From Serratia ureilytica (GTDB lineage Bacteria; Pseudomonadota; Gammaproteobacteria; Enterobacterales; Enterobacteriaceae), in assembly GCF_013375155.1 (NCBI RefSeq), contig NZ_JABXOF010000001.1:496001-560000 (forward strand): a stretch of DNA of 64,000 bases, in the 5' to 3' direction. Below, piece after piece: positions 1 to 10,300 of the stretch. The notes beneath the pieces are model-generated. The model ran no database searches, had not been told where the DNA came from, and was given only the letters and a program-made list of their open reading frames with translations. The stretch's first letter is position 1. Each line of letters opens with the position of its first letter. Made by a program: the position numbers and the translations under genes.

Positions 1-74
1 GCACTGGCGAAGATAAATCCCGCGATATCCACTATTATCAGGCCATTGCCTACTCGCCACGGATATCAGGATGA
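1..74 (+). CDS. 3' tail of an upstream reading frame (unidentified; lpxK expected from synteny)
   Basis: A frame open from the left edge (codons from position 3) ends at TGA 72-74 and overlaps the ycaQ start by 4 bases (ATGA). Only about 23 codons are visible, ending in ...SPRISG. In E. coli lpxK, the lipid A 4'-kinase, lies directly upstream of ycaQ. The visible tail does not resemble the E. coli LpxK C-terminus as I remember it, so identity rests on gene order alone. The ATGA overlap makes it likely that this is a real coding end coupled to ycaQ. Confidence 0.35.
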   Translation, partial: TGEDKSRDIHYYQAIAYSPRISG

Positions 75-1297
75 CCACCCCGACCATTTCCCTTACCGCC
101 GCTCGCGCGCTGCACCTTGCCGCCCAGGGGCTGCTTTCTCCGCTTAAACGCCAGGCTCGGCCCGATGATGTCGTGAGTGCGATCCAGCGCATGGGGCTGT
201 TACAAATCGATACCATTAGCGTCGTTGCTCGCAGCCCGTATCTGGTGCTGTTCAGCCGTTTGGGAGCCTATCAGCCGGAGTGGCTTGAGCAGGCGCTCGC
301 CGGCCGCAAGCTGTTCGAGTATTGGGCGCACGAGGCCTGTTTCCTGCCGATCGAAGATTTTGGTCTGCTGCGCCACCGGATGCTGGCGCCGCATGATATG
401 GGCTGGAAATACTCCGCCGACTGGGTGCAGCAGCACCAGGCGGCGATGGACAGCTTGCTGCGGCACATCGAACAACAGGGGCCGGTGCGCTCCGCGGATT
501 TCAGCGCCGAGAAGAAGGGCAACAGCGGGTGGTGGGACTGGAAACCGGAGAAACGGCATCTGGAGATCCTGTTTACCGCCGGCAAGCTGATGGTGGCCGA
601 ACGTCGCAATTTCCACCGGGTTTACGATCTGACCGAAAGGCTGCTGCCGGCCTGGGACGATGCGCGGCATGCGCTGCCCGTGGAACAGGCGCGCCGGCAG
701 ATGCTGTGCCGCACCTGCCGCTATCTGGGCATTTTCCGCGCCGAGTGGTTGGCGGACTACTATCGGCTGAAGCGCGTGGCGCCAAAAGCCTTGCTGGCAG
801 CGCTGCAGGAGCAGGGCGAGATTATGCCGGTGCGGGTCGAGGGGCTGGAAGGGCCGTTTTATGTGCATGAATCACTGGCGGAACTGCTGCCGCTGGCGGA
901 GCAGGGCAAACTCAAATCGACGGTCACCAGCCTGTTGTCGCCTTTTGATCCGGTGGTGTGGGATCGTCGTCGGGCGCTGGAGCTGTTCAACTTTGACTAT
1001 CGGCTGGAGTGTTACACGCCGAAAGAAAAACGCCGCTACGGTTACTTCACGTTGCCAGTGCTGCATCGAGGCGACCTGGTGGGGCGGATTGATGCCAAGG
1101 CTCACCGACGCCAGGGCATCTTCGAGATCATCAGTTTCCATGCGGAGCCGCAGGTGCGCTTCGGCAAACAGCGAACGCAGGATATCCGGCAAGCCATCGC
1201 GCGCACGGCTCATTGGCACGGCGCGCAACGCGTTGCGCTGGGCGACATTCCGGCGGCGTTGGCCGCTGAATGGGGAGCCGGCTGGGAAGTGGGATAA
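71..1297 (+). CDS. ycaQ: YcaQ-type winged-helix DNA glycosylase (interstrand crosslink repair)
   Basis: The 408-residue protein belongs to the HTH_42 / AlkZ-YcaQ family, built of tandem winged-helix domains. E. coli YcaQ (also called AlkX) removes N7-alkylated purines and unhooks nitrogen-mustard interstrand crosslinks. The catalytic signature, Gln-hydrophobic-Asp, is seen as QID at residues 45-47 in the context GLLQIDTIS. AlkZ enzymes have QxQ instead, so this is the YcaQ branch. There is no signal peptide or membrane segment, consistent with a cytosolic DNA-binding enzyme. ATG 71 overlaps the stop of the preceding frame; an in-frame stop at 14-16 and no other ATG fix this start. Length matches the family (about 410). 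Confidence 0.93.
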   Translation: MTTPTISLTAARALHLAAQGLLSPLKRQARPDDVVSAIQRMGLLQIDTISVVARSPYLVLFSRLGAYQPEWLEQALAGRKLFEYWAHEACFLPIEDFGLLRHRMLAPHDMGWKYSADWVQQHQAAMDSLLRHIEQQGPVRSADFSAEKKGNSGWWDWKPEKRHLEILFTAGKLMVAERRNFHRVYDLTERLLPAWDDARHALPVEQARRQMLCRTCRYLGIFRAEWLADYYRLKRVAPKALLAALQEQGEIMPVRVEGLEGPFYVHESLAELLPLAEQGKLKSTVTSLLSPFDPVVWDRRRALELFNFDYRLECYTPKEKRRYGYFTLPVLHRGDLVGRIDAKAHRRQGIFEIISFHAEPQVRFGKQRTQDIRQAIARTAHWHGAQRVALGDIPAALAAEWGAGWEVG

Positions 1298-1594
1298 CGA
1301 GCGACGCCGTCGGTGGGGTAAAACGAAGTTAAGCGCCGCTCGTTACAAAGGGGGCTCAGTGGCTGAAGTTAGCGAACAGAGCGATGATTTTATGCAGACG
1401 TTTGATCACGTATTACGGTCTTTTTTGTGATTTTAATCACAAAATTCTACGCCGTGTGGCGCCGCAGTTCAAGCCATTGCGCGGGCGCCATGAGGAAATA
1501 TCGGCGGCTTGGCGCCGCCGATGATTAACCTGAGGCCGGGCGTTATGCTATCCTCACAGCCTTCCCAGATGACCTATCCCCTTGCGGAGGATGC
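1298..1594. other. ycaQ-ycaR intergenic region with a CRP-like site and a GC hairpin
   Basis: These 297 bases hold no convincing gene. Two structures stand out: a perfect TGTGA-N6-TCACA dyad (1423-1444) and a GC hairpin at 1502-1520 (7-bp stem CGGCGGC/GCCGCCG, no T-run). A weak extended -10 (TGC-TATCCT, hexamer 1549-1554) lies about 40 bases before ycaR and could drive ycaR-kdsB. Short frames crossing the region have no ribosome site or recognisable product. Confidence 0.5.
1423..1444. promoter_or_regulatory. Consensus-like CRP (cAMP receptor protein) site
   Basis: The core is TGTGA (1426-1430), six bases, then TCACA (1437-1441), with flanks extending the symmetry to ten bases per arm (TTTTGTGATT / AATCACAAAA). 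This matches the CRP consensus core perfectly. It lies 126 bp past ycaQ and 150 bp before ycaR. No promoter with clear spacing to the site was found, so the target is uncertain. The T-rich left arm could alternatively be a weak hairpin terminating ycaQ. Confidence 0.5.
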
Positions 1595-1777
1595 ATGGAC
1601 CACCGTTTACTCGAAATCGTTGCCTGCCCGGTATGCAACGGCAAACTCTATTTCAATAAAGAAAACCAGGAGCTGGTGTGCAAAGCGGACGGGTTGGCTT
1701 ACCCGCTGCGCGACGGCATTCCGGTGCTGTTGGAAAATGAAGCGCGTGCGCTGTCGCTGGACGAGAAGCACGCATGA
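1595..1777 (+). CDS. ycaR: YcaR, Trm112/UPF0434-family small protein
   Basis: A 60-residue protein of the UPF0434 (YcaR/Trm112-like) family. The zinc-ribbon-like N-terminal half carries CPVC (residues 11-14) and a further Cys at 29, in the typical order [12 protein letters not shown] ... [20 protein letters not shown]. Length equals E. coli YcaR. The Shine-Dalgarno sequence GGAGG (about 1586-1590) sits just before ATG 1595. Its stop overlaps the kdsB start by 4 bases, so the two are translationally coupled. Molecular role is not established; constant linkage to kdsB suggests a connection to CMP-Kdo synthesis or a general small-adaptor role. Confidence 0.93.
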   Translation: MDHRLLEIVACPVCNGKLYFNKENQELVCKADGLAYPLRDGIPVLLENEARALSLDEKHA

Positions 1778-2523
1778 GTTTTATCGCTATTATTCCCGCC
1801 CGCTACGCCTCAACCCGTTTGCCGGGCAAACCGCTGGCCGATATTCACGGCAAGCCGATGGTGGTGCACGTGATGGAACGCGCCCGTGAGTCCGGCGCCA
1901 GCCGGGTCATCGTGGCGACCGATCACCCTGAAGTCGCCAAAGCGGTAGAAGCCGCCGGCGGCGAAGTGTGCATGACCAGCCCGGATCACCATTCCGGCAC
2001 CGAGCGTTTGGCGGAAGTGATCGCGCACTACGGCTTTGCCGACGACCAGATCATCGTTAACGTGCAGGGCGATGAGCCGCTGATCCCACCCGTTATCGTG
2101 CGGCAGGTGGCGGAAAACCTGGCGGGCAGCCAGGCCGGCATGGCGACGTTGGCGGTGCCGATCGACAGCGCCGAAGAGGCATTCAACCCCAATGCGGTGA
2201 AGGTCGTGATGGACGCGCAGGGCTACGCGCTCTACTTCTCGCGCGCCACCATTCCCTGGGATCGCGAGCGTTTCGCCGCATCGAAGGAGAGCATCGGCGA
2301 CAGCCTGCTGCGCCACATCGGCATCTATGCGTACCGCGCCGGTTTCGTGCGCCGCTACGTCAGCTGGGCGCCGAGCCAGCTGGAGCAGATCGAGCTGTTG
2401 GAACAGCTGCGCGTGCTGTGGTACGGTGAAAAAATCCACGTGGCGGTCGCGAAAGCGGTCCCGAGCGTGGGGGTCGATACGCCGGAAGATCTCCAGCGCG
2501 TGCGCGACAGCATTCAACCCTGA
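1774..2523 (+). CDS. kdsB: 3-deoxy-manno-octulosonate cytidylyltransferase (CMP-Kdo synthetase)
   Basis: The 249-residue enzyme (E. coli 248) activates Kdo with CTP to CMP-Kdo, the donor for the lipopolysaccharide inner core. The nucleotidyltransferase N-terminus [16 protein letters not shown] (residues 6-21) is the signature, followed by [12 protein letters not shown] around residues 90-101 for nucleotide and metal binding. It is cytosolic. ATG 1774 overlaps the ycaR stop. A 10-bp perfect hairpin follows 10 bases after the stop. Confidence 0.97.
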   Translation: MSFIAIIPARYASTRLPGKPLADIHGKPMVVHVMERARESGASRVIVATDHPEVAKAVEAAGGEVCMTSPDHHSGTERLAEVIAHYGFADDQIIVNVQGDEPLIPPVIVRQVAENLAGSQAGMATLAVPIDSAEEAFNPNAVKVVMDAQGYALYFSRATIPWDRERFAASKESIGDSLLRHIGIYAYRAGFVRRYVSWAPSQLEQIELLEQLRVLWYGEKIHVAVAKAVPSVGVDTPEDLQRVRDSIQP

Positions 2524-2532
2524 GCCTGATTT

Positions 2533-2560
2533 CGTCGGCGCGGCGCGCAACGCGCCGACG
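2533..2560 (+). terminator. GC hairpin after kdsB
   Basis: The stem is CGTCGGCGCG / CGCGCCGACG with an 8-base loop. No T-run follows, so this is either a weak or factor-assisted terminator, or an mRNA 3'-end stabilising hairpin. Confidence 0.45.
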
Positions 2561-2674
2561 ATGCAATACCTCCCATTATTGATCCCCGTTTTGTTGATCT
2601 GCGTTGAAGAATTTTTCCGCTCACCGTTCGATGATGTTACGCATACCCCCTTATTAGCCTGAGGTGAATGCCTT

Positions 2675-3571
2675 ATGGAGCAGTTACGCGCCGAACTGAG
2701 CATCGTGCTGGGTGAGTCCGTCAGCCGGCTGGAGCGGGTGAGCGAGCAGCCTTATGCGCACATGTATTCACTGTACGATCGCCAGGGCAACGCTATCCCG
2801 CTGATGGCGAAAAGTTTTATCTGCCAGGGCATCGCCCAGCAGGAGGCGTACAAGCTGTCGATGCTGGCGCGCGACGGGGATATCCGCCTGCCCACGGTGT
2901 ACGGCGTGGTATGCACCCACCAGGCGCCGTATACGGAAATCCTGCTGATCGAGCGTCTGCGCGGCGTGTCGGCCGAAGCGCCAACGCGTTCGCCGGATCG
3001 CTGGAACATGTTAATGGAGCAGATCGTTGACGGGATGTTGGCCTGGCACCGCATCGACAGCCATGGCAGCGTCGGCACCGTTGACAGTACGCAGGAGAAT
3101 GACTGGTTTTGCTGGTATCAACAGCGGGTCGAAGTGCTGTGGGTGACGGTGGTCAATCTCACTACCCCGCAGCTGACCATGGCAGATCGGCGTTTGCTGT
3201 ATCGCACGCGCGAAGCGCTGACCCATTTCTTCGTCGGTTTCGACGATCCCTGCGTCCTGGTGCACGGTAACCTGTCGCTGCGCAGCATGTTGAAAGATCC
3301 CAAAAGCGATCAGCTGTTGGCGATGCTTAATCCCGGTGTGGTGCTGTGGGCGCCGCGCGAATACGATCTTTTCCGCCTCTGTGAAGCGGGCATGCCCAGC
3401 CAACTGTTGTTCAGCTATCTGCAGCGGGCGCCGGTCGCCGACGCTTTCCTGGCGCGGCGCTGGCTGTACGTGGTGTGGGAAGCGGTAGGGCGTTTGATCC
3501 ATACCGGCAAGCTGGAGCGGCAGCTGTTCGACTATGCGTCGCAACAGCTGCTGCCCTGGCTGGCCGGTTGA
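2675..3571 (+). CDS. ycbJ: YcbJ family phosphotransferase-fold protein
   Basis: A 298-residue cytosolic protein related to E. coli YcbJ, predicted to have an aminoglycoside-phosphotransferase / kinase-like fold. A lysine in a beta-3-like strand (LMAKSF, K46) and a loop resembling the Brenner motif (VHGNL, residues 196-200) are visible. The catalytic Asp of the usual HGD is Asn here, so activity is doubtful. ATG 2675 has GAGG 10 bases upstream; an out-of-phase ATG at 2668 is less suitable. It is convergent with elyC, only 8 bases apart. Biological role is not known to me. Confidence 0.85.
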   Translation: MEQLRAELSIVLGESVSRLERVSEQPYAHMYSLYDRQGNAIPLMAKSFICQGIAQQEAYKLSMLARDGDIRLPTVYGVVCTHQAPYTEILLIERLRGVSAEAPTRSPDRWNMLMEQIVDGMLAWHRIDSHGSVGTVDSTQENDWFCWYQQRVEVLWVTVVNLTTPQLTMADRRLLYRTREALTHFFVGFDDPCVLVHGNLSLRSMLKDPKSDQLLAMLNPGVVLWAPREYDLFRLCEAGMPSQLLFSYLQRAPVADAFLARRWLYVVWEAVGRLIHTGKLERQLFDYASQQLLPWLAG

Positions 3572-3579
3572 ACGGGGCC

Positions 3580-4353
3580 TTACTCGGCGCCGGCGCTATC
3601 CGCGCCTTTCAGCCGCTGCCACAGACTGCCCAGCGTTTCATACCAGGCGCGCTCGGTATGGCCGAGGAACATGGACGACGGCGTGGCGCGATCCCAGATA
3701 TTCAGCGGCGAGTCGATCGCCAATTGGTTGGCCGGGGCCGGGATCGGGTGCAGGCCCTTAGCCTCGAAGAAACGCATGGCGCGCGGCAGATGGTTGGCGG
3801 AAGTCACCAGAAGGAAGGGGTGTTCGCCGACCAACTTGGCTACCTGAGCGGCTTCTTCCTCGGTATCGCGCGGTTCCCCCAGGATCACCATGTCGCTGCG
3901 CGGCACGCCCAGGCTTTCCGCTACCAGCGCTGCCGTGGCGGCGTTGCTCTGCATGCGTCCGCCGGGCGCGCCGGTAAACACCATCCTGGCGCCAGGGTGC
4001 GCCAGATAGAGCCGCACGCCCTCCGTCACGCGCGGCAGACTGTTGCCGAGCAGGTTCGAGCTGGGTGCCCAGTCGGGATTGTAGGTATAGCCTCCGCCCA
4101 ACACCACGATGTAGCTGACCGCATCGTTGCCGCGATATGTCTGGTATTCGGCTTCGATCGGCCGCAGCAGGCGGTCGGCCACCGGTTGCAGGCTGAAAAG
4201 CAGTAAAAACAGCCAGCTCAGCGTGAAAATCGTCTTACCGCTTTTTTGCCAGCGGGTGAACCACAGCAGCAGCAGCGCCAGCCCCATCAGCAGCATCAAC
4301 AGCGGCAGCGGCATCAGCAGAGCACCAAAGAACTTTTTCAGGTTGAACAGCAT
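3580..4353 (-). CDS. elyC: Envelope biogenesis factor ElyC (DUF218)
   Basis: A 257-residue inner-membrane protein (E. coli 259). Two N-terminal transmembrane segments (residues about 12-31 and 40-58) precede a DUF218 domain starting at YIVVLGGGYTYNP. The motifs ASSNLLGNSLPRVTEG and LLVTSANHLPRAM are conserved with E. coli. ElyC is needed for normal peptidoglycan assembly at low temperature and affects use of the undecaprenyl-phosphate carrier. ATG 4353 fits the E. coli start (MLF.LKK). It diverges from cmoM, with about 150 bp between for both promoters. Confidence 0.93.
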   Translation of the reverse strand: MLFNLKKFFGALLMPLPLLMLLMGLALLLLWFTRWQKSGKTIFTLSWLFLLLFSLQPVADRLLRPIEAEYQTYRGNDAVSYIVVLGGGYTYNPDWAPSSNLLGNSLPRVTEGVRLYLAHPGARMVFTGAPGGRMQSNAATAALVAESLGVPRSDMVILGEPRDTEEEAAQVAKLVGEHPFLLVTSANHLPRAMRFFEAKGLHPIPAPANQLAIDSPLNIWDRATPSSMFLGHTERAWYETLGSLWQRLKGADSAGAE

Positions 4354-4505
4354 CGAAAATCAGATCCTTTTGAGTGAAAAAACGGCATCCAGGCATAAAC
4401 AGGCCGCAAGAAGATACATTCTAAGCCAGTCTGTGCCAAAATAGCAGGTTTGAATGGGCGTGCGCTTTGCCGCCGACAAGACTGAGATCAGCGGAGCCGT
4501 TGTCC

Positions 4506-5291
4506 ATGCAGGATCGTAATTTTGACGATATTGCTGAAAAATTTGCGCGTAATATTTACGGCACCACGAAAGGAAAAATCCGCCAGGCGGTGGTTTGGCA
4601 GGATCTGACCGGGCTGCTGGCCCAGTTGCCGCAGCGGCCGCTGCGCATCCTTGATGCCGGGGGCGGTGAAGGCCATATGGCTTGCCAACTGGCAGAATTA
4701 GGACATCAGGTGTTGTTGTGCGATCTTTCTGGTGAGATGATCCAGCGCGCCGCGCAGCTGGCGGAGCAGAAAGGTGTGAGCCAGAACATGCAATTCGTAC
4801 AAAGTTCTGCGCAGGATATCGCTCAACATTTGGAACAGCCGGTTGATCTGATATTGTTTCATGCAGTGCTTGAATGGATCGCTGAACCCGTGGCGGCGCT
4901 GCAGGCGTTGTGCGATTGTCTGACGCCGGGCGGCGCGCTGTCGCTGATGTTCTTCAACGCCAACGGTCTCTTGATGCGTAACGTGGTGTTGGGTAACTTC
5001 CAATTGGTGGATCCCGAGGTCAGACGGCGCCGCAAGCGTTCGCTGTCGCCGCAATATCCGCACGATCCGCTATTGGTCTACGGCTGGCTGGAACAGCTGG
5101 GCATGCGCATCAGCGGCAAAACCGGCGTGCGGGTGTTCCACGACTATCTGCAGAGCAGACAGCTGCAAACCCAAAAATTTGAAGAGTTACTGGCGCTTGA
5201 ACAGCACTATTGCCGGCAGGAGCCGTACGTGAGTTTGGGGCGCTATATTCACGTCATGGCGCATAAACCAAACCTGAAGGACGAACTATGA
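4506..5291 (+). CDS. cmoM: tRNA 5-carboxymethoxyuridine methyltransferase
   Basis: The 261-residue class I SAM-dependent methyltransferase (formerly SmtA) converts cmo5U to its methyl ester mcmo5U at the wobble position of certain tRNAs. The SAM-binding loop is [11 protein letters not shown] (residues about 49-59), and the acidic loop VLLCDLS follows. The start is placed at ATG 4506 ([13 protein letters not shown]), matching E. coli exactly; the frame is open 13 codons further upstream but without homology. GGAG about 9 bases before supports this. The stop overlaps the mukF ATG by 4 bases, so cmoM is the first gene of the muk operon. Confidence 0.95.
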   Translation: MQDRNFDDIAEKFARNIYGTTKGKIRQAVVWQDLTGLLAQLPQRPLRILDAGGGEGHMACQLAELGHQVLLCDLSGEMIQRAAQLAEQKGVSQNMQFVQSSAQDIAQHLEQPVDLILFHAVLEWIAEPVAALQALCDCLTPGGALSLMFFNANGLLMRNVVLGNFQLVDPEVRRRRKRSLSPQYPHDPLLVYGWLEQLGMRISGKTGVRVFHDYLQSRQLQTQKFEELLALEQHYCRQEPYVSLGRYIHVMAHKPNLKDEL

Positions 5292-6610
5292 GTGAATTTT
5301 CCCAGACAGTACCCGAACTGGTCGCCTGGGCACGGAAAAATGATTTCTCTATTTCGCTCCCTACGGAGCGTCTCGCATTTCTGCTCGCTATCGCCACCCT
5401 GAATGGCGAACGGCTGGACGGCGAGATGAGCGAAGGTGAGCTGGTTGATGCATTTCGCCATGTCAGCAAGGGTTTTGAACAGACGCATGAAACGGTGGCG
5501 ATGCGCGCCAACAATGCGATCAACGACATGGTGCGCCAGCGCCTGTTGAACCGCTTTACCAGCGAACTGGCGGACGGTAACGCGATTTACCGCCTGACGC
5601 CGCTGGGTATCGGCATTACCGATTACTATATTCGCCAACGCGAATTCTCCACGCTGCGTCTGTCGATGCAGCTGTCGATCGTGGCGCAGGAACTCAAACG
5701 CGCCGCCGATGCCGCCGACGAGGGCGGCGACGATTTCCATTGGCACCGCAACGTGTTCGCGCCGTTGAAATATTCGGTGGCGGAAATCTTCGACAGCATC
5801 GACATGACGCAACGCGTGATGGACGAGCAGCAGCAGAGCGTGAAAAATGACATCGCGGCGCTGCTGAGCAAAGACTGGCGGGCGGCGATCTCCAGCTGCG
5901 AAATGCTGCTGTCGGAAACCTCAGGCACCCTGCGCGAACTGCAGGATACGCTGGATGCGGCGGGCGACAAGCTGCAGGCCAATCTGCTGCGCATCCAGGA
6001 CGCAACCCTCGGCAACGTGGAGCTCGGCTTCGTCGACAAGCTGGTGTTCGATCTGCAGAGCAAGCTGGATCGCATCATCAGCTGGGGCCAGCAGGCGATC
6101 GACCTGTGGATCGGCTACGATCGTCACGTGCACAAATTTATCCGTACCGCTATCGATATGGATAAAAACCGCGTGTTCGCCCAACGCCTGCGCCAGTCGG
6201 TGCAAACCTATTTCGACCACCCGTGGGCGCTGACTCATGCCAATGCCGATCGTCTGCTGGACATGCGCGACGAAGAACTGGCGCTGCGCAGCGAGGAAGT
6301 GACCGGGGAACTGCCGCCGGATCTGGAGTTCGAAGAGTTCAGCGAGATTCGCGAACAGCTGGCAGCGATGATCGAAGAGGCGTTGAAGGTGTACCAGGAA
6401 CAGCAGATGCCGCTCAACCTTGCAGCGGTGATGCGCGATTACCTGGCGCAATATCCGCGTGCGCGTCATTTCGACGTGGCACGTTTAGTGGTCGACCAGG
6501 CAGTGCGCCTCGGTGTGGCTGAAGCAGATTTCTCAGGGTTGCCGGCGGAATGGCAGGCAATCAATGATTACGGAGCCAAGGTCCAGGCCCATGTCATCGA
6601 CAAATATTGA
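5288..6610 (+). CDS. mukF: Chromosome partition protein MukF (kleisin)
   Basis: At 440 residues it equals E. coli MukF. MukF is the kleisin of the MukBEF condensin: an N-terminal winged-helix dimerisation domain (about residues 1-120), a long helical middle and a C-terminal winged helix that binds the MukB head. It bridges MukB heads and recruits MukE. The start overlaps cmoM by 4 bases, and mukE starts 20 bases before the mukF stop, so the complex is made by coupled translation. No signal peptide; nucleoid-associated. Confidence 0.97.
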   Translation: MSEFSQTVPELVAWARKNDFSISLPTERLAFLLAIATLNGERLDGEMSEGELVDAFRHVSKGFEQTHETVAMRANNAINDMVRQRLLNRFTSELADGNAIYRLTPLGIGITDYYIRQREFSTLRLSMQLSIVAQELKRAADAADEGGDDFHWHRNVFAPLKYSVAEIFDSIDMTQRVMDEQQQSVKNDIAALLSKDWRAAISSCEMLLSETSGTLRELQDTLDAAGDKLQANLLRIQDATLGNVELGFVDKLVFDLQSKLDRIISWGQQAIDLWIGYDRHVHKFIRTAIDMDKNRVFAQRLRQSVQTYFDHPWALTHANADRLLDMRDEELALRSEEVTGELPPDLEFEEFSEIREQLAAMIEEALKVYQEQQMPLNLAAVMRDYLAQYPRARHFDVARLVVDQAVRLGVAEADFSGLPAEWQAINDYGAKVQAHVIDKY

Positions 6611-7319
6611 ACAAGTAATGCCAGTCAAGCTGGCCAAAGCGTTGTCCAACTCGCTGTTCCCGGCGCTGGACAGCCAACTGCGCGCGGGTCGTCACATCGG
6701 TATCGATGAGCTGGACAACCACGCCTTTTTAATGGATTTCCAGGATGAGCTGGAAGAGTTTTACAACCGTTACAGCGTCGAGCTGATTCGGGCGCCGGAA
6801 GGTTTCTTCTATTTGCGCCCGCGCTCCACCACGCTGATCCCGCGTTCGGTGCTGTCCGAGCTGGATATGATGGTCGGCAAGATCTTGTGTTACCTGTATC
6901 TCAGCCCCGAGCGCCTGGCGCACGAAGGCATTTTCAGCCATCAGGAGCTGTACGATGAACTGCTGAGCCTGGCGGATGAGAACAAGCTGCTCAAGTTCGT
7001 CAACCAGCGCTCTACCGGTTCGGATCTCGATCGGCAGAAGCTGCACGAGAAGGTGCGCACCTCGCTGAACCGCCTGCGCCGCCTCGGCATGGTCTATTTC
7101 ATGGGCAATGACAGCAGCAAGTTCCGCATTACCGAGGCGGTGTTCCGCTTCGGCGCCGACGTGCGCAGCGGCGACGATCCGCGTGAAGCGCAGCTGCGCA
7201 TGATTCGCGACGGCGAGGCGATGCCGGTTGAAACCAGCCTGTCGCTTAACGATGAGAATGACGCTGAGGATCAGCAGGTTGATAACGCTCCTGACGGTGC
7301 AGAGGATGAACAGGAATGA
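6591..7319 (+). CDS. mukE: Chromosome partition protein MukE
   Basis: A 242-residue winged-helix protein that binds MukF and regulates MukB ATPase activity. The open frame extends to 6513, but homology with E. coli begins at ATG 6591 ([15 protein letters not shown]), inside the last codons of mukF in another frame. The conserved stretch [15 protein letters not shown] is present. The C-terminus is acidic ([17 protein letters not shown]), as in the family. The stop overlaps mukB ATG by 4 bases. Confidence 0.96.
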   Translation: MSSTNIEQVMPVKLAKALSNSLFPALDSQLRAGRHIGIDELDNHAFLMDFQDELEEFYNRYSVELIRAPEGFFYLRPRSTTLIPRSVLSELDMMVGKILCYLYLSPERLAHEGIFSHQELYDELLSLADENKLLKFVNQRSTGSDLDRQKLHEKVRTSLNRLRRLGMVYFMGNDSSKFRITEAVFRFGADVRSGDDPREAQLRMIRDGEAMPVETSLSLNDENDAEDQQVDNAPDGAEDEQE

Positions 7320-10300
7320 TTGAACGCGGTAAATTTCGCTCGCTGACGCTGGTTAACTGGAACGGCTTCTTTGCCCGCACCTTTGATCTCGATGAGCTGG
7401 TGACCACGCTGTCCGGCGGGAACGGGGCGGGGAAATCCACCACCATGGCGGCCTTCGTCACTGCACTGATCCCCGATCTGACGCTGCTGCACTTCCGTAA
7501 CACCACCGAAGCGGGTGCCACCAGCGGTTCGCGCGACAAGGGCCTGCACGGCAAGCTGCGCGCCGGCGTATGTTACTCCACCCTCGACGTCGTCAACTCG
7601 CGCCACCAGCGCGTGGTGGTTGGCGTGCGTCTGCAGCAGGTGGCGGGACGCGATCGCAAGGTCGATATCAAACCTTTCACCATCCAGGGCCTGCCGACCG
7701 CGGTACAGCCGACTGAATTGCTGACCCAGACCGTGGGTGAGCGCCAGGCGCGCGTGCTGTCGCTGCAAGAGTTGAAAGAGCGCGTGGAAGAGATGGAAGG
7801 CGTGCAGTTCAAGCAGTTCAACTCGATCACCGATTACCACTCGCTGATGTTCGATCTGGGCGTGATCCCGAAACGCCTGCGTTCGTCCGCCGATCGCAGC
7901 AAATTCTATCGTCTGATTGAAGCGTCGCTGTACGGCGGCATCTCCAGCGCCATCACCCGCTCGCTGCGCGACTACCTGTTGCCGGAAAACAGCGGCGTGC
8001 GCAAGGCGTTCCAGGACATGGAAGCGGCGCTGCGCGAAAACCGCATGACGCTGGAAGCGATCCGCGTTACCCAGTCGGATCGCGACCTGTTCAAGCATTT
8101 GATCTCCGAGGCCACCTCCTATGTGGCGGCGGACTATATGCGCCACGCCAACGAACGCCGCATCCACCTGGACGGGGCGCTGGCGCTGCGCAGCGATCTG
8201 TTGGGCAGCCGCAAGCAGCTGGCCGCCGAACAGTATCGCCATGTGGAAATGGCGCGTGAGCTGAGCGAGCAGAGCGGCGCCGAATCCGATCTGGAAACCG
8301 ATTACCAGGCCGCCAGCGACCACCTGAACCTGGTGCAGACGGCGATGCGTCAGCAGGAGAAGATCGAACGCTATGAAGCCGATCTGGAAGAGCTGACCTA
8401 CCGCCTGGAAGAGCAGAACGAAGTGGTGGCCGAGGCGAGCGAGCAGCAGGCCGAGAACGAAGCGCGCGCCGAAGCGGCCGAGCTGGAAGTGGACGAGCTG
8501 AAGAGCCAGCTGGCCGACTACCAGCAGGCGCTTGACGTGCAGCAGACCCGCGCCATTCAGTACCAACAGGCGCTGCAGGCGTTGGAGCGCGCGCGCGCGC
8601 TGTGCCAACTGCCGGACCTGACCGCCGACAACGCTGAACAGTGGCTGGACACCTTCCAGGCTCGCGAGCAGGAGGCGACCGAAGCGCTGCTGATGCTGGA
8701 GCAGAAGCTGAGCGTGGCCGACGCCGCGCACGGCCAGTTCGAGCAGGCCTATCAGCTGGTGGGTAAAATCGCCGGCCAGGTCAGCCGCAGCGAAGCCTGG
8801 CAGTGTGCGCGCGAATTGCTGCGCGACTGGCCTTCGCAGCAACACCTCGCCGAGCGCGTTCAGCCGCTGCGACTGCGCCTGAGCGAACTGGAACAGCGCC
8901 TGCGCTCGCAGCAGGACGCCGAGCGCCTGCTGCAAGAATTTTGCAAACGCCATGGTCAGGAGTACCAGCCGGACGATCTCGACATGCTGCAGCAGGAGCT
9001 GGAAGAGCGCCTGGAAGCGCTGTCGCAGAACGTCAGCGAAGCCGGCGAACGCCGCATGGAGATGCGCCAGGAGCTGGAGCAGATCCAGCAGCGCATCCGT
9101 GAACTGACGGCGCGCGCGCCGGTGTGGCTGGCGGCGCAGGACGCCCTGAGCCAGCTCAGCGATCAGAGCGGAGAGCCGCTGGAAAACAGCCAGCAGGTGA
9201 CCGAATACATGCAGCAGCTGCTGGAGCGCGAGCGTGAAACCACCGTCGAGCGCGACGAAGTGGCGGCTCGCAAGCGCGAAGTGGAAGCGCAGATCGAACG
9301 TCTCAGCCAGCCGGGCGGCGCGGAAGATCAACGCCTGGTCACCTTGGCCGAACGTTTCGGCGGCGTGTTGCTGTCGGAAATTTACGATGACGTCACCATC
9401 GACGACGCGCCTTACTTCTCGGCGCTGTACGGCCCTTCGCGCCACGCCATCGTGGTGCCGGATCTGTCGCTGGTGCGCGAGATGCTGGAAGGGCTGGAAG
9501 ATTGCCCGGAAGATCTTTACCTGATCGAAGGGGATCCGCAGTCGTTCGATGACAGCGTATTCGCCGTCGAAGAGCAGGACAAAGCTGTGGTGGTGAAGAT
9601 CGCCGATCGCCAGTGGCGTTATTCCCGCTACCCGGAAGTGCCGTTGTTCGGCCGCGCGGCGCGCGAAAACCGTCTGGAAGTGCTGCATGCCGAGCGTGAA
9701 ACGCTGGCGGAGCGCTATGCCACGCTGTCGTTCGACGTGCAGAAAACCCAGCGTTCGCATCAGGCCTTCAGCCGCTTTATCGGCACCCATCTGGCGGTGG
9801 CGTTCGACGCTGACCCGGAAGCGGAGATCCGCAATCTGAACGCCCGTCGCGGCGAGATCGAGCGTGCGCTGAACAATCACGAAGCGCAGAATCAGCAGCA
9901 GCGCCAGCAGTACGAGCAGGCCAAAGAGGGCATTTCCGCGCTCAACCGCCTGATGCCGCTGGTGTCGTTGCTGAACGATGAAACGCTGCAGGATCGCGTC
10001 GACGAGATCCGTGAAGAGCTGGAAGAAGCGCAGGACGCCGCGCGCCACATTCAACAGCACGGGGTGTCGCTGACCAAGCTGGAGCCGCTGCTGTCGGTGC
10101 TGCAGAGCGATCCGCAGCAGCATGAACAGCTGCAGCAGGACTACGCGCAGGCGCAAAGCGTGCAGCGTCAGGCCAAACAGCAGGCGTTCGCGTTGACAGA
10201 GGTGGTGCAGCGTCGCGCGCACTTCAGCTATACCGACTCCGCCGGCATGCAGAATGCCAACAACGATCTCAACGACAAGCTGCGCCAGCGTCTGGAACAG

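Noticed and set aside
1509-1889. A 126-codon plus-strand frame across ycaR and the start of kdsB.
   Set aside because: It overlaps ycaR and kdsB in another phase; both of those have clear homology and ribosome sites.
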